In this document: one piece after another, positions 9,110-17,110 of the stretch
Numbering within the stretch: the first letter of the stretch is position 1
How the letters are laid out: the number at the start of each line of letters is the position of its first letter
Source of the DNA: Corynebacterium appendicis CIP 107643
GTDB lineage: Bacteria > Actinomycetota > Actinomycetes > Mycobacteriales > Mycobacteriaceae
Length of the DNA: 64,000 nucleotides
Assembly: GCF_030408415.1 (NCBI RefSeq)
Contig: NZ_CP046976.1
Location: forward strand, 248,001 to 312,000
Reading direction: 5' to 3'
Made by a program: the position numbers and the translations under genes
The notes under the pieces: generated by a model
Databases searched by the model: none
What the model was told of the DNA's origin: nothing
Seen by the model: the letters and a program-made list of their open reading frames with translations, nothing else

Positions 9110-10126
9110 ATGACCAACGGCACTCCCACGTCGCCAGCCGTCGACAACCAGCCCGACCTCGGCGATGAGGCTTTGGCGCAGCGCGTCACCGATGGGCTGA
9201 ACCGGGTGGAAGGGCTCATGTTTGAGCGCCTCAACCAGGGCGCGGATTTCTTGAGCGAGCAGATCACCCACCTGGTCAAAGCCGGCGGCAAGCGCTTCCG
9301 TCCGCTGATGGCTGTGCTGGCCAGTGAATTCGGCCCGAACCCGCAGGCGGACAACGTGATCCGCGGCGCGGCGATCGTGGAGCTGGTCCACCTGGCCACG
9401 CTGTACCACGACGACGTGATGGATGAGGCGGCGAAGCGCCGCGGCGTGGAGTCTGCGAATTCGCGCTGGACAAACACAGTCGCGATTCTCTCCGGCGACT
9501 ACCTGCTCGCCGAGGCCTCCCGTCTGATGAGCGAGATCGACACCGCCACCGTCCGCCACTTCGCCGAGACATTCAGCGATCTGGTCACCGGCCAGATGCG
9601 CGAAACCGTCGGCGCGCGCGGCGGCGACCCGGTCGAGCACTACCTCGAGGTCATCCGCGAAAAGACCGGTGCGCTCATCGCGTCCGCCGCCTACCTGGGC
9701 GCGACGCACTCGGGCGCGGACGAGGCCACGGTGCGCACCATCAAGGAGCTCGGCGAGGCGATCGGAATGGTCTTCCAGATCGTCGACGACATCATCGACA
9801 TCTTCTCCGATTCCGCCCAGTCCGGGAAGACCCCGGGCACGGACCTGCGCGAGGGCGTGTTCACCCTCCCGGTCCTCTACGCCCTCCAGGACGAAGGGGA
9901 AGCGGGCGAGGAGCTCCGCGGCCTCCTCACGGGACCGCTCACCGAGGACGCCGACGTGGAGCGTGCCCTCACCCTCATCGGGCAAACGGACGGCCGCAAG
10001 CGGGCGCTTGACGACGTCCACCGCTACCTCTCCATCGTCGACGCCCGCCTCAACGATCTTCCCGGCATTCCGGCCAATGACGCCATGCGCCAGATCGCCC
10101 GGTACACCGTCGATCGCGTCGGCTGA
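9110..10126 (+). CDS. ispB: Long-chain all-trans polyprenyl diphosphate synthase
   Basis: Trans-prenyltransferase of 338 residues that makes the menaquinone side chain. Both aspartate-rich motifs are present: YHDDVMDEAAKRR (first, about 100-112) and VDDIIDIFSD (second, about 224-233). The GGKRFRP isopentenyl-PP-binding segment is at about 61-67. It is equivalent in position to M. tuberculosis Rv0562 (grcC1). Chain length cannot be read with certainty. The AAGGA ribosome binding site lies about 8 nt upstream of the ATG. Confidence 0.88.
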   Translation: MTNGTPTSPAVDNQPDLGDEALAQRVTDGLNRVEGLMFERLNQGADFLSEQITHLVKAGGKRFRPLMAVLASEFGPNPQADNVIRGAAIVELVHLATLYHDDVMDEAAKRRGVESANSRWTNTVAILSGDYLLAEASRLMSEIDTATVRHFAETFSDLVTGQMRETVGARGGDPVEHYLEVIREKTGALIASAAYLGATHSGADEATVRTIKELGEAIGMVFQIVDDIIDIFSDSAQSGKTPGTDLREGVFTLPVLYALQDEGEAGEELRGLLTGPLTEDADVERALTLIGQTDGRKRALDDVHRYLSIVDARLNDLPGIPANDAMRQIARYTVDRVG

Positions 10127-10191
10127 TTCAATAGCTCTCAGCTGCCGGTTTGTTGTTTCTGGGTACCGCTGCTGTAGAGTAGTCCGAGCAC

Positions 10192-10276
10192 GCCAGGTTG
10201 CCCGAGCGGCCAAAGGGAGCGGACTGTAAATCCGCCGGCATTGCCTTCAGAAGTTCGAATCTTCTACCTGGCACCA
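10192..10276 (+). tRNA. tRNA-Tyr (GTA)
   Basis: Class II tRNA of 85 nt including an encoded CCA. The acceptor stem GCCAGGT pairs with ACCTGGC, the anticodon loop reads CTGTAAA, and there is a long variable arm and the T-loop TTCGAATC. Confidence 0.95.
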
Positions 10277-10285
10277 CGTACAATA

Positions 10286-10317
10286 CGCACCGCGAAATTT
10301 CACCGCGGTGCGTTTTT
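10286..10317 (+). terminator. Rho-independent terminator after tRNA-Tyr
   Basis: CGCACCGCG and CGCGGTGCG form a 9-bp stem with a short loop, followed by TTTTT. Confidence 0.85.
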
Positions 10318-10421
10318 CATTTTCCAGTCACGCGGACGTCACTTTCAGGCCAGTGGATGTTCACTGTGCGGGGATAATTTCGGGCGGGTACGACTGTCCC
10401 CAATATGTGAAGGATCATTCC

Positions 10422-11975
10422 GTGTCCCGCTCCCGTTTCCGCGCCGCGCTCGCCCTGCCGGCGACTGCTGCTCTCGCCCTGTCTGCCCTCGCTGTCCCGG
10501 CTTCCGCCGCCGAGACGGCCGATAAGTCCTCCCTGGTCATCAACGAGGTTGTCTCCAACGATGACCCGGTCGGCGACTGGGTCGAGCTGGCTAACACCGA
10601 TGACAACCTCGACCTGGACATTTCCGGCTGGAAGGTCCTGGACGACAAGGACGATCACACTCCGATCGTGTTCCCGGAGGGCACCAAGGTCGAGTCCGGC
10701 GGCTACTTCGCCTTCTACACGGACGGCGCGGCCAACACTCCGAACGGTTCGGAGGGCTTCGGCCTGGGCAAGGGCGACTCTGTCCGCGTCTACGATGCCG
10801 AGGGCAATCTCGTTGCCGAGACCACCTGGGAAGGCCACGTGCTGCCGTCCTGGGGCCGTGTTCCGGACAAGACCGGCGAGTTCGCCGCGACCGGCGCATC
10901 TACCCGCGGGGCGAAGAACGAGGCCGCGGCAGAGCAGCCGGGCGATGACGAGCCGGCCGCACCGGAGGCGAGTCAGCCGTGGCCGTACGACAACGTCTAC
11001 GACGTCGACCTCGGCGGCGATTTCACCGGCGACGATATGTCCGGTGTGGATTTCGACGACAACGGCCGCGCCTGGGTGGTCAACAACGGCTCCGGCAAGC
11101 TGTACGCCCTCGACTTCGACGAGGCCGCTAAGAAGTACACGCTCGCCGGCACCTGGACGCTGAAGTACGCCGACGGCACCGGCACGCTCGACGCCGAGGG
11201 CGTCACGGTCGGCCCGGACGGCGCGATTTATGTCGCAACCGAGCGCAACAACGACGACAAGAAGGTCTCCCGCCCGTCCGTCCTCCGCTTCGAGGTCGAG
11301 GACGGCGCAGAGACGCTCACCGCGACCCACGAGTGGAACCTGAAGGACATCGTCGGCGAGATCGAGCCGAACGCCGGCCTCGAGGCCATCTCCTACATTC
11401 CGGAGCAGAAGCTCTTCGCTGTCGGCGTCGAGGCTGACGGCAAGGTCTACTTCCTCGACCTGGCAGAAGACGGCACGCACGAGCTCAAGCAGGAATACCA
11501 GTCGCCGTTCGCCGGCGTCATGGCGCTCGACTACCGCCAGCAGGACAAGCAGCTCCGCGTGCTTTGCGACGAAGCCTGCGACGGCCAGTCCATCCTGCTT
11601 TCCCACAACGGCACCGAATTCGTCGAAGACTCTGAGATCCAGGCTCGCCCGGCACACTTCGCCAACCTAGCCAACGAGGGCTTCGGTTCCTACACCACCA
11701 CCAGCGAGTGTGTCGGCGGCAAGGCTGAGGCGACCACCCGCTTCCTGTGGGCCGACGACGGCGTGGCCGACGGCATTTCCATGCGAGGCGCGCAGGACGT
11801 GCGCACCGTCGACTGCGGCACTGAGGGCAGTTCCAACGGCGGCTCCAGCGCCGGTGCCGTGATCGGCACCATCTTCGGCGTGCTGCTGGCCTTCCTCGCC
11901 GGCATCGCCTCTGCCGGCCCGATCGCGCAGTGGGCAAAGGACAACCTCGGTGTGGAGATCAAGCTGCCGTTCTAA
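10422..11975 (+). CDS. Secreted/anchored lamin-tail-domain and esterase-like beta-propeller protein
   Basis: GTG start at 10422 with AAGGA 7 nt upstream, giving a clean signal peptide (basic SRSRFR, then Ala/Leu core, cleavage near ASAAE). The 517-residue precursor has a lamin tail domain (about 38-125, VINEVVSNDDPVGDWVELAN), an acidic linker, and a phytase/esterase-like or SdiA-regulated type propeller (about 150-450, with VDFDDNGRAWVVNNGSGKLYALDF and AEGVTVGPDGAIYVATE). A Gly/Ser spacer and a hydrophobic C-terminal helix (GAVIGTIFGVLLAFLAG) follow, so it is probably held in the membrane. Substrate unknown. A second secreted esterase-like protein begins at 62796. Confidence 0.8.
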   Translation: MSRSRFRAALALPATAALALSALAVPASAAETADKSSLVINEVVSNDDPVGDWVELANTDDNLDLDISGWKVLDDKDDHTPIVFPEGTKVESGGYFAFYTDGAANTPNGSEGFGLGKGDSVRVYDAEGNLVAETTWEGHVLPSWGRVPDKTGEFAATGASTRGAKNEAAAEQPGDDEPAAPEASQPWPYDNVYDVDLGGDFTGDDMSGVDFDDNGRAWVVNNGSGKLYALDFDEAAKKYTLAGTWTLKYADGTGTLDAEGVTVGPDGAIYVATERNNDDKKVSRPSVLRFEVEDGAETLTATHEWNLKDIVGEIEPNAGLEAISYIPEQKLFAVGVEADGKVYFLDLAEDGTHELKQEYQSPFAGVMALDYRQQDKQLRVLCDEACDGQSILLSHNGTEFVEDSEIQARPAHFANLANEGFGSYTTTSECVGGKAEATTRFLWADDGVADGISMRGAQDVRTVDCGTEGSSNGGSSAGAVIGTIFGVLLAFLAGIASAGPIAQWAKDNLGVEIKLPF

Positions 11976-11985
11976 AACAGCGCGA

Positions 11986-12013
11986 ACCAGGGCCAGTCTC
12001 AGCTGGTCCTGAA
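11986..12013 (+). terminator. Possible terminator hairpin after the LTD gene
   Basis: CAGGGCCAG and CTGGTCCTG form a stem with one G-T pair; there is no clear T run. A second hairpin (CGTCAG/CTGACG) lies at about 12045-12060. The rest of the gap up to the tRNA at 12207 holds one copy of the 11-mer repeat and nothing else I can support. Confidence 0.35.
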
Positions 12014-12084
12014 CGGTTTCGCGGCGCAGCATTGGCCACCTTTCCCGTCAGTCCTGACGGACGGCGGGGAAGGGGTCACGGTGG

Positions 12085-12095
12085 CGTCGATAAGC
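12085..12095 (+). repeat. 11-mer repeat CGTCGATAAGC, intergenic copy
   Basis: Forward orientation, between the LTD gene and tRNA-Thr. It is one of 18 perfect copies in the window; the full list is in the findings. Confidence 0.9.
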
Positions 12096-12206
12096 TGTTT
12101 CAAGAGCGCTGAAAACGCGTGTTAGCCTGGCGATTTGTGTGTTTTATATGAGCCGGGTTAATCTTTCAAAGGCTTCAAACGAGCGGGTAACGCTTAAGAG
12201 GCTTAA

Positions 12207-12279
12207 GCCCCCTTAGCTCAGTCGGCAGAGCGTCTCCATGGTAAGGAGAAGGTCAGCAGTTCGATTCTGCTAGGGGGCT
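12207..12279 (+). tRNA. tRNA-Thr (GGT)
   Basis: 73 nt. The acceptor stem GCCCCCT pairs with AGGGGGC; the anticodon loop CATGGTAA carries GGT; the T-arm is GTTCGATTC. No encoded CCA. Confidence 0.95.
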
Positions 12280-12344
12280 CTGTTGTTTGCTAGCGACGGG
12301 CATGATTGGTTCACTCTTCTCATGTGACTCGTTAGTGGACACAT

Positions 12345-12416
12345 GGCGGTGTAGCTCAGTGGTAGAGCAAGCGACTCATAATCGCTGTGTCGAGAGTTCA
12401 ATTCTCTCCATCGCTA
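12345..12416 (+). tRNA. tRNA-Met (CAT), elongator type
   Basis: 72 nt cloverleaf: GGCGGTG pairs with CATCGCT through some G-U pairs, the anticodon stem-loop CGACTCATAATCG carries CAT, and the T-loop is TTCAATT. No encoded CCA. Confidence 0.92.
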
Positions 12417-12552
12417 CTCATCACCTCGATAACGGTCGGGGAGATGTGCTCACCCACTCCGGGACCGTGCAGGTGCCGTGGTAGGGTTGGCGTACTGTCA
12501 GCCGAGGGTAGCCCGATCGATCGAGCTGCCGGAAGCGGAAAACAGTGCACCT

Positions 12553-12625
12553 AGGGGCGTGGCGCAATTGGTAGCGCAACGGTCTCCAAAACCGTAGGTT
12601 GCAGGTTCGAGTCCTGTCGCCCCTG
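12553..12625 (+). tRNA. tRNA-Trp (CCA)
   Basis: 73 nt. Acceptor AGGGGCG pairs with CGCCCCT; anticodon loop CTCCAAA carries CCA; T-loop TTCGAGTC. It stands directly upstream of secE, its usual place in actinobacteria. Confidence 0.95.
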
Positions 12626-12651
12626 CCATATAGACCAACTCGAGGAGAGCT

Positions 12652-12975
12652 GTGACTGATAATCAGCCTGGACGGAACACCGCAAAGCCGGCCGGCAAGC
12701 GCCAGCGCAGCGGCGCAAGCTCTGTCACCTCCGAGTCCTACCAGGAGAAGCGCGTCGAAAAGTCGGCTTCCGAGGATCAGGACAACACCGGTAACGGCGT
12801 CGCGGCTTTCCCCGGTGAAGTCGTCGGCGAAATGCGTAAGGTCGTGTGGCCGACCGGACGGCAGATGCTCAACTACACCCTCATCGTCTTCGGCTTCCTG
12901 ATCGTTCTGACCGCCCTCGTCTGGGGTGTCGATCAGGGCGCTGCCTGGGTAGTTGAAAAGGTTCTCGTCCCTTAA
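12652..12975 (+). CDS. secE: Preprotein translocase subunit SecE
   Basis: Small essential subunit of the SecYEG channel, 107 residues from a GTG start with GAGGAG 7 nt upstream. The long polar N-terminal part (about 60 residues) is followed by the conserved amphipathic motif GEMRKVVWPTGRQM and a single transmembrane helix (about 78-100). It lies between tRNA-Trp and nusG, the standard context. Confidence 0.95.
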   Translation: MTDNQPGRNTAKPAGKRQRSGASSVTSESYQEKRVEKSASEDQDNTGNGVAAFPGEVVGEMRKVVWPTGRQMLNYTLIVFGFLIVLTALVWGVDQGAAWVVEKVLVP

Positions 12976-12977
12976 GC

Positions 12978-12983
12978 TATACT
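12978..12983 (+). promoter_or_regulatory. -10 box of a probable nusG promoter
   Basis: TATACT just after the secE stop codon. A TTGAAA lies 19 nt upstream, inside the secE end. The predicted start near 12990 would place the hairpin at 13001 within the nusG leader. Confidence 0.45.
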
Positions 12984-13000
12984 TCCGCAATAGAGAAAAC

Positions 13001-13042
13001 ATCCCGCCTCCCAGCACACTGGGTAAGGCGGGATAAGTTTTT
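13001..13042 (+). terminator. Terminator or attenuator between secE and nusG
   Basis: ATCCCGCCT and AGGCGGGAT pair around an inner CCAG/CTGG stem, followed by AAGTTTTT. This is a strong rho-independent structure. It lies downstream of the TATACT box, so it could attenuate nusG as well as end the secE transcript. Confidence 0.8.
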
Positions 13043-13142
13043 CGCCTAGCTGAGTAAGCTGGGCAGCACTCAAGGACCAATAGCGACACCACAACCCATC
13101 GCGCCAGGCTTCACGGCGCGGGCCCGACTTCAAGGAGCGGAC

Positions 13143-14258
13143 ATGGCCGACGACAACCAGTACAGCAAGGAAGCTAACGAAGCCGAGATGGTCGGCGAGG
13201 GCGGCGCAGTGCAGGAGTCCACCGACCCGGAACCGACGGACGACGACGAGAACGCGGAAGGCGAGTCCGAATCGGACACTGACACGGAGTCGGACTCCTC
13301 CGCCGTCTCCCACGACACTCCCGCGGAGGACGGAACCTCCGGGGACACCACCGAGCTGCAGAACGAAAAGATGGTCGGCGAGGGCGGTGCCGTGCAGGAA
13401 TCCACCGACCCGGAAGTAATCGCGGAGGAGGAGACTGCCGCAGAGTCCGCAGACTCGGTCGATAGCGCCGAGGACACCACCGAGCAGCAGAGCGAAGACA
13501 TGGTCGCCGAGGGCGACGTCCCGGAGCAGCCGGTGCAGGAAGCCGACGCTGAGGGCGTGACTGACCCTGAGGCCGCCTTGGCCGCTGAGCCGGAGGAATC
13601 CGCCGACGCCGAGTACAAGGCGCGCCTGCGCAAGTACACCCGCGAGCTGAAGAAGCTGCCGGGCCAGTGGTACATCATCCAGTCCTACTCGGGCTACGAG
13701 AACAAGGTGAAGACCAACCTGGACATGCGTATCCAGACCCTCGAGGTGGAGGACTCCATCTACGACGTGGTCGTGCCCATCGAGCAGGCCATCGAGCTCA
13801 AGGACGGCAAGAAGAAGCTTGTCAAGCGCAAGCTTCTGCCGGGCTACGTGCTGGTCCGCATGGACATCAACGACGCCGCGTGGTCCGTGGTCCGCGAGAC
13901 CCCGGGTGTGACTTCCTTCGTGGGCAACGAGGGCAACGCCACCCCGGTCAAGCACCGCGACGTGGCCAAATTCCTCATGCCGAAGGAGCCGAAGGTCGAC
14001 GAAGACGCCGCCAAGACCGACGCGAATGCCGAGGGCGAGACCGTCATCGCGATGCCGGAGCAGGAGGAGAAGCCGAAGGTCGCGCACGACTTCGAGGTCG
14101 GCGAGGCCGTCACCATTCTCTCTGGCGCGCTAGCCAGCGTGTCCGCCACCATCAACGAGATCGACCCCGAAACCGGCAAGATCCAGGCGCTCGTGTCCAT
14201 CTTCGGCCGCGAGACCCCGGTCGAGCTCACCGCCGACCAGATCGAGCGCATCATGTAG
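13143..14258 (+). CDS. nusG: Transcription termination/antitermination factor NusG
   Basis: RNA polymerase-associated elongation factor of 371 residues, about twice the length of E. coli NusG. Residues 1-160 are a very acidic, probably disordered extension with a duplicated segment MVGEGGAVQESTDPE (DNA repeats 13188-13232 and 13371-13415) and a weaker third copy. The NGN domain (about 175-285) begins KKLPGQWYIIQSYSGYENKV; the KOW domain is at the C-terminus (FEVGEAVTILSGALASVSAT ... FGRETPVEL). Long acidic N-termini are usual in corynebacterial NusG. Confidence 0.95.
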   Translation: MADDNQYSKEANEAEMVGEGGAVQESTDPEPTDDDENAEGESESDTDTESDSSAVSHDTPAEDGTSGDTTELQNEKMVGEGGAVQESTDPEVIAEEETAAESADSVDSAEDTTEQQSEDMVAEGDVPEQPVQEADAEGVTDPEAALAAEPEESADAEYKARLRKYTRELKKLPGQWYIIQSYSGYENKVKTNLDMRIQTLEVEDSIYDVVVPIEQAIELKDGKKKLVKRKLLPGYVLVRMDINDAAWSVVRETPGVTSFVGNEGNATPVKHRDVAKFLMPKEPKVDEDAAKTDANAEGETVIAMPEQEEKPKVAHDFEVGEAVTILSGALASVSATINEIDPETGKIQALVSIFGRETPVELTADQIERIM

Positions 14259-14280
14259 CGCTCGACTCCCTTTGCGCACC

Positions 14281-14305
14281 AAGACCCGGCTCCGGCCGGG
14301 TCTTT
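14281..14305 (+). terminator. Rho-independent terminator after nusG
   Basis: AGACCCGG and CCGGGTCT stem with a CTCCGG loop, followed by TTT. Confidence 0.8.
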
Positions 14306-14399
14306 CGCGATTTGGGAGCGCATGCCCCGGTGGCATACACTTGTCCCTCGTGCCTGCACATCCATGCAGGTGCGCGAAAACGTTCGTCCCCGGTGGCTG

Positions 14400-14410
14400 C
14401 GTCGATAAGC
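14400..14410 (+). repeat. 11-mer repeat CGTCGATAAGC, nusG-rplK gap
   Basis: Forward copy, followed by GAAAAGCG, which matches the extended form CGTCGATAAGCGAAA seen at several intergenic copies. Confidence 0.9.
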
Positions 14411-14488
14411 GAAAAGCGTCGATGCGGCATCCGGAAGGCCCAGTTATTCATCGTGGCTTGGGCCTGTACCTAGGAAAGAGGTAATCCG

Positions 14489-14917
14489 ATGGCTAAGAAG
14501 AAGGTCACCGGCCTGATCAAACTGCAGATCGAGGCTGGTATGGCTAACCCGGCACCGCCGGTCGGTCCGGCTCTCGGTGCGCACGGCGTCAACATCGTCG
14601 AGTTCACCAAGGCCTACAACGCTGCGACCGAGTCCATGCGTGGCAACATCGTCCCGGTGGAGATCACGGTCTACGAAGACCGCTCCTTCGACTTCATCCT
14701 GAAGTCCCCGCCGGCCGCGAAGCTGCTGCTCAAGGCTGCTGGCCTGCAGAAGGGCTCCGGCGTTCCCCACACTGACAAGGTCGGTTCCGTGACCTGGGAG
14801 CAGTGCAAGGAAATCGCTGAAACCAAGAAGAAGGACCTCAACGCCCGCGACATCGAGGCAGGCGCCGCCATTATCGCCGGCACCGCCCGTTCCATGGGCA
14901 TCGACGTGAAGAAGTAA
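14489..14917 (+). CDS. rplK: 50S ribosomal protein L11
   Basis: 142 residues; binds the GTPase-associated centre of 23S rRNA together with L10/L12. Conserved start [27 protein letters not shown] with the proline-rich thiostrepton-binding region. GAAAGAGG ribosome binding site upstream. Paired with rplA. Confidence 0.98.
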   Translation: MAKKKVTGLIKLQIEAGMANPAPPVGPALGAHGVNIVEFTKAYNAATESMRGNIVPVEITVYEDRSFDFILKSPPAAKLLLKAAGLQKGSGVPHTDKVGSVTWEQCKEIAETKKKDLNARDIEAGAAIIAGTARSMGIDVKK

Positions 14918-14940
14918 AACTCCTTCACTTCCTCGGCTAC

Positions 14941-14983
14941 GTCCCGCCCGGGACCTAGCCAGTGGGAGGGTCTGGTCAGACCC
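14941..14983 (+). promoter_or_regulatory. Two hairpins in the rplK-rplA gap
   Basis: GTCCCG/CGGGAC (14941-14954) and GGGTCTG/CAGACCC (14968-14983, 2-nt loop). There is no T run, so they are not terminators. Candidates are an L1 autoregulatory RNA site or a processing site; neither is proven. Confidence 0.35.
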
Positions 14984-15037
14984 GCACCACACTTCCAACT
15001 ACTGACACGTCATGATCTGACGAGTAAGGAAATCAAC

Positions 15038-15748
15038 ATGGCCAAGAAGCACTCCAAGGCTTACGCGGAGAAGCTGGCAAAGGTTGACCGCGAGAGCACC
15101 TACTCCCCGCTCGAGGCAGTCAAGCTCGCCAAGGAAACCGCATCCGACAAGTACGACGCGACCATCGACGTCGCTATGCGTCTGTCCGTCGACCCGCGCA
15201 AGGCTGACCAGCTGGTCCGCGGCACCGTCAACCTGCCGAACGGCACCGGTAAGACCGTCCGCGTCGCCGTCTTCGCCGAGGGCGAAAACGCCACCAAGGC
15301 GCAGGAAGCTGGCGCCGACATCGTCGGTTCCGACGAGCTGATCGAGCAGATCAACGCCGGCAACATCGACTTCGACGTCGCTATTGCCACCCCGGACCAG
15401 ATGGCCAAGGTCGGCCGCGTTGCCCGCGTCCTCGGCCCGCGTGGTCTCATGCCGAACCCGAAGACCGGCACCGTCACCCCGGATGTGGCCAAGGCTGTCG
15501 CCGACTCCAAGGGCGGCAAGATCGCCTTCCGCGTGGACAAGGCATCCAACCTGCACGCCATCATCGGCAAGGCATCCTTCACCCCGGAGCAGCTCGCCGA
15601 GAACTACGGCGCGCTCCTGGACGAGGTGCTGCGTCTCAAGCCGTCCTCCGCCAAGGGCATCTACCTGAAGAAGATCACTGTCTCTGCAACCCAGGGCCCC
15701 GGCGTTCCGGTGGACACCAACGTGCAGAAGAACTACACCGAGGCGTAA
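15038..15748 (+). CDS. rplA: 50S ribosomal protein L1
   Basis: 236 residues; forms the L1 stalk that guides deacylated tRNA out of the E site, and in many bacteria represses its own operon. The signature [15 protein letters not shown] is at about residues 138-152. AAGGAAATC ribosome binding site upstream of the ATG. Confidence 0.98.
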   Translation: MAKKHSKAYAEKLAKVDRESTYSPLEAVKLAKETASDKYDATIDVAMRLSVDPRKADQLVRGTVNLPNGTGKTVRVAVFAEGENATKAQEAGADIVGSDELIEQINAGNIDFDVAIATPDQMAKVGRVARVLGPRGLMPNPKTGTVTPDVAKAVADSKGGKIAFRVDKASNLHAIIGKASFTPEQLAENYGALLDEVLRLKPSSAKGIYLKKITVSATQGPGVPVDTNVQKNYTEA

Positions 15749-15788
15749 ACGGCGTGAGGCGCTAGCCTCCCCACCGTCTCGTGCATCT

Positions 15789-15812
15789 GACCCCGCTCCG
15801 GCGGGGTCTTTT
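15789..15812 (+). terminator. Rho-independent terminator after rplA
   Basis: GACCCCGC-TCCG-GCGGGGTC followed by TTTT. Confidence 0.9.
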
Positions 15813-15854
15813 GCGTTGGTGCCTGCCTCGTAAAATCCGGGGATCGTCGCAATA

Positions 15855-15870
15855 CCGGCCGGAAGGCCGG
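15855..15870 (+). promoter_or_regulatory. Strong hairpin upstream of the E3-like RNase gene
   Basis: CCGGCC-GGAA-GGCCGG, a perfect GC stem with a tetraloop, 78 nt before the toxin start. A TAAAAT box at 15831-15836 upstream could be its -10. It could be an operator or an mRNA structure limiting toxin translation (inference). Confidence 0.35.
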
Positions 15871-15947
15871 AGCTCGCGGGGGCAGTTTGAGAGTGGAACC
15901 GATTGCGGCTCCGCGCCGTCTAATGATGTAGACGGAAGGGGGGCGTT

Positions 15948-16184
15948 TTGGCCGCTAGTTATATTCCTCGACCGAGGAAGACCTTTGTCAACAGTTTGGA
16001 GAAAGTCCGCGGGCGTGGTGCACCTCGTTGGAGGGACCGGAAAGCCAAGCGTATTTTTGAGTATGACCCCTTGCATGGTCATATTGAGGGCTATAACCTG
16101 CAAGGCAAGCACGTCGGTGTGTTTGACGTGGTTTCAGGGGAACTCATTGGACCGGCGGTGAAAGGGAGGAGGATCGATGTTTAA
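15948..16184 (+). CDS. Stand-alone colicin E3-like (cytotoxic) ribonuclease, putative toxin
   Basis: 78 residues from a TTG start preceded by GGAAGGGGGG. From residue 21 on it aligns without difficulty to the C-terminal 16S-rRNA-cleaving domain of colicin E3: GRGAPRWRDRKAKRIFEYD, then LHGHIEGY, then GKHVGVFD. The E3 active-site residues D510, H513, E517 and R545 correspond to D40, H43, E47 and R74 here, so the enzyme looks intact. No receptor, translocation or secretion domain precedes it, so it probably acts in the producing cell as a toxin-antitoxin toxin. It overlaps the next gene by 8 nt. The TTG start suggests restrained translation. Confidence 0.72.
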   Translation: MAASYIPRPRKTFVNSLEKVRGRGAPRWRDRKAKRIFEYDPLHGHIEGYNLQGKHVGVFDVVSGELIGPAVKGRRIDV

Positions 16185-16398
16185 GACGTATGTGGACGCG
16201 TGTCTCGACGGGGATGCGCGCCCGGACGATGTCGACGACTGGGTCGATGCATGGCACGACGATGCTCCGGGAAGCGAGAACCTTTCGCTGGCTGAATTTC
16301 TCGGTTTCACCTCGGAGGAATATGCCCGCTGGGCGAGGGACGGGGCCGCCCTGCAGGAGATCCTCGACCACCGCCGGTCCCAGCGGCAGACCGTGTAA
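16177..16398 (+). CDS. Small acidic protein, probable antitoxin/immunity partner of the E3-like RNase
   Basis: 73 residues, rich in Asp and Glu, with conserved-looking segments DDVDDWVDAWHDD and LSLAEFLGFTSEEYARW. Proteins with this W-H...EFLG.T.EEYARW pattern often neighbour small toxins; I know no characterised function. The ATG overlaps the toxin stop region by 8 nt and has a strong GGGAGGAGG site inside the toxin end, so antitoxin would be made efficiently from the same mRNA. It is not similar to the colicin E3 immunity protein Im3, so inhibition by this protein is inference from gene order and charge. Confidence 0.6.
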   Translation: MFKTYVDACLDGDARPDDVDDWVDAWHDDAPGSENLSLAEFLGFTSEEYARWARDGAALQEILDHRRSQRQTV

Positions 16399-16629
16399 GA
16401 AGAAACAAGGTTTCGTGACTTCTCGATGTCTCCTGCAGTAGCACGAGATATTTTCCGATTAAGTGGAAAAGCGTGACAGCGCGACGAGTAAGAGGCACCG
16501 AGGCACGGCCGGCAGCAGAGAGTCGACGGCCGGGGGGAAGGCTGAGACAGAGAAAGATCGTCTGTTGTAAAGAACGAGCGGCGGCGGTATGACTGACTGT
16601 CATGCTGAAACGCGTCCGGAGGGCTGCGA

Positions 16630-16917
16630 TCCACAACCACCGACATGGCGAGATATGCCGCACATGTGCTCGAGCGAGACAACTTGCGTTTCACTTGGAA
16701 CAACATCGCGGGTACCGGGCTGTACTGAAATAACAGCGGAACACCCGGGTCCTCGTCCATGCTGCTGCTCGACACGGAGAAGCAGCGAGCGTCTTTTGTA
16801 GTGGCTGAGTCGTATAAGGATATTGAATCGTTCGCGTTCGAAGTTCTCGGACTGGAGGACCCCGCGAAAGCTAAGAATTGATTTCGCGATTTGGTGCGGA
16901 ACGGCACCCTGCACTAA
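16630..16917 (+). pseudogene. Decayed C-terminal fragment of a serine beta-lactamase-like hydrolase
   Basis: One frame (ATG 16645 in phase) reads a plausible protein through two internal TGA codons. The segment NNSGTPGSSSMLLLD followed by QRASFVVAESYKDIESFAF resembles the H-x-G loop and last strands of class C beta-lactamase-fold serine hydrolases, where a His would precede the NSG; here a TGA stands there. Codon choice and G+C are less biased than in neighbours. The N-terminal SxxK half is missing. This is a relic, not a gene. The rest of 16399-16630 shows nothing I can identify. Confidence 0.4.
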
Positions 16918-16919
16918 GG

Positions 16920-17110
16920 TTCATCATCGAAGTTTGAACGGCCCACACAAAAGGCCGAGCTCAAGTTTCACCGAAGACCGTCGGTCACTTAACCGGAGCT
17001 ACTCCGGAAGAGTCGAAGGAATCCCCCAGGGATCGGCCCACGCAGGAGAAACGTGGCATTCCTCCGCGCTTTAAGCGCTTGTGCCTCGTGCTTCTGCACG
17101 GGGCAATTTT
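16920..17110 (+). promoter_or_regulatory. Ribosomal protein L10 leader with attenuator
   Basis: Untranslated leader of rplJ. The region around 16960-17060 has the features of the L10 leader family (TCGAAGGAATCCC..., CCCACGCAGGAG), a structure bound by the L10(L12)4 complex. It ends in a terminator hairpin at 17083-17104 (GCCTCGTGC-TTCT-GCACGGGGC) followed by AATTTTC, 57 nt before the rplJ ATG. Confidence 0.6.

Noticed and set aside
10404..10409. A start-stop element (ATGTGA) just before the LTD gene
   Set aside because: A six-base coincidence; no conserved context and a normal ribosome binding site follows.
16645..16914. The two in-frame TGA codons as selenocysteine or recoded codons
   Set aside because: No SECIS-like element or selenoprotein family fit, and the N-terminal catalytic half is missing; decay explains it better.
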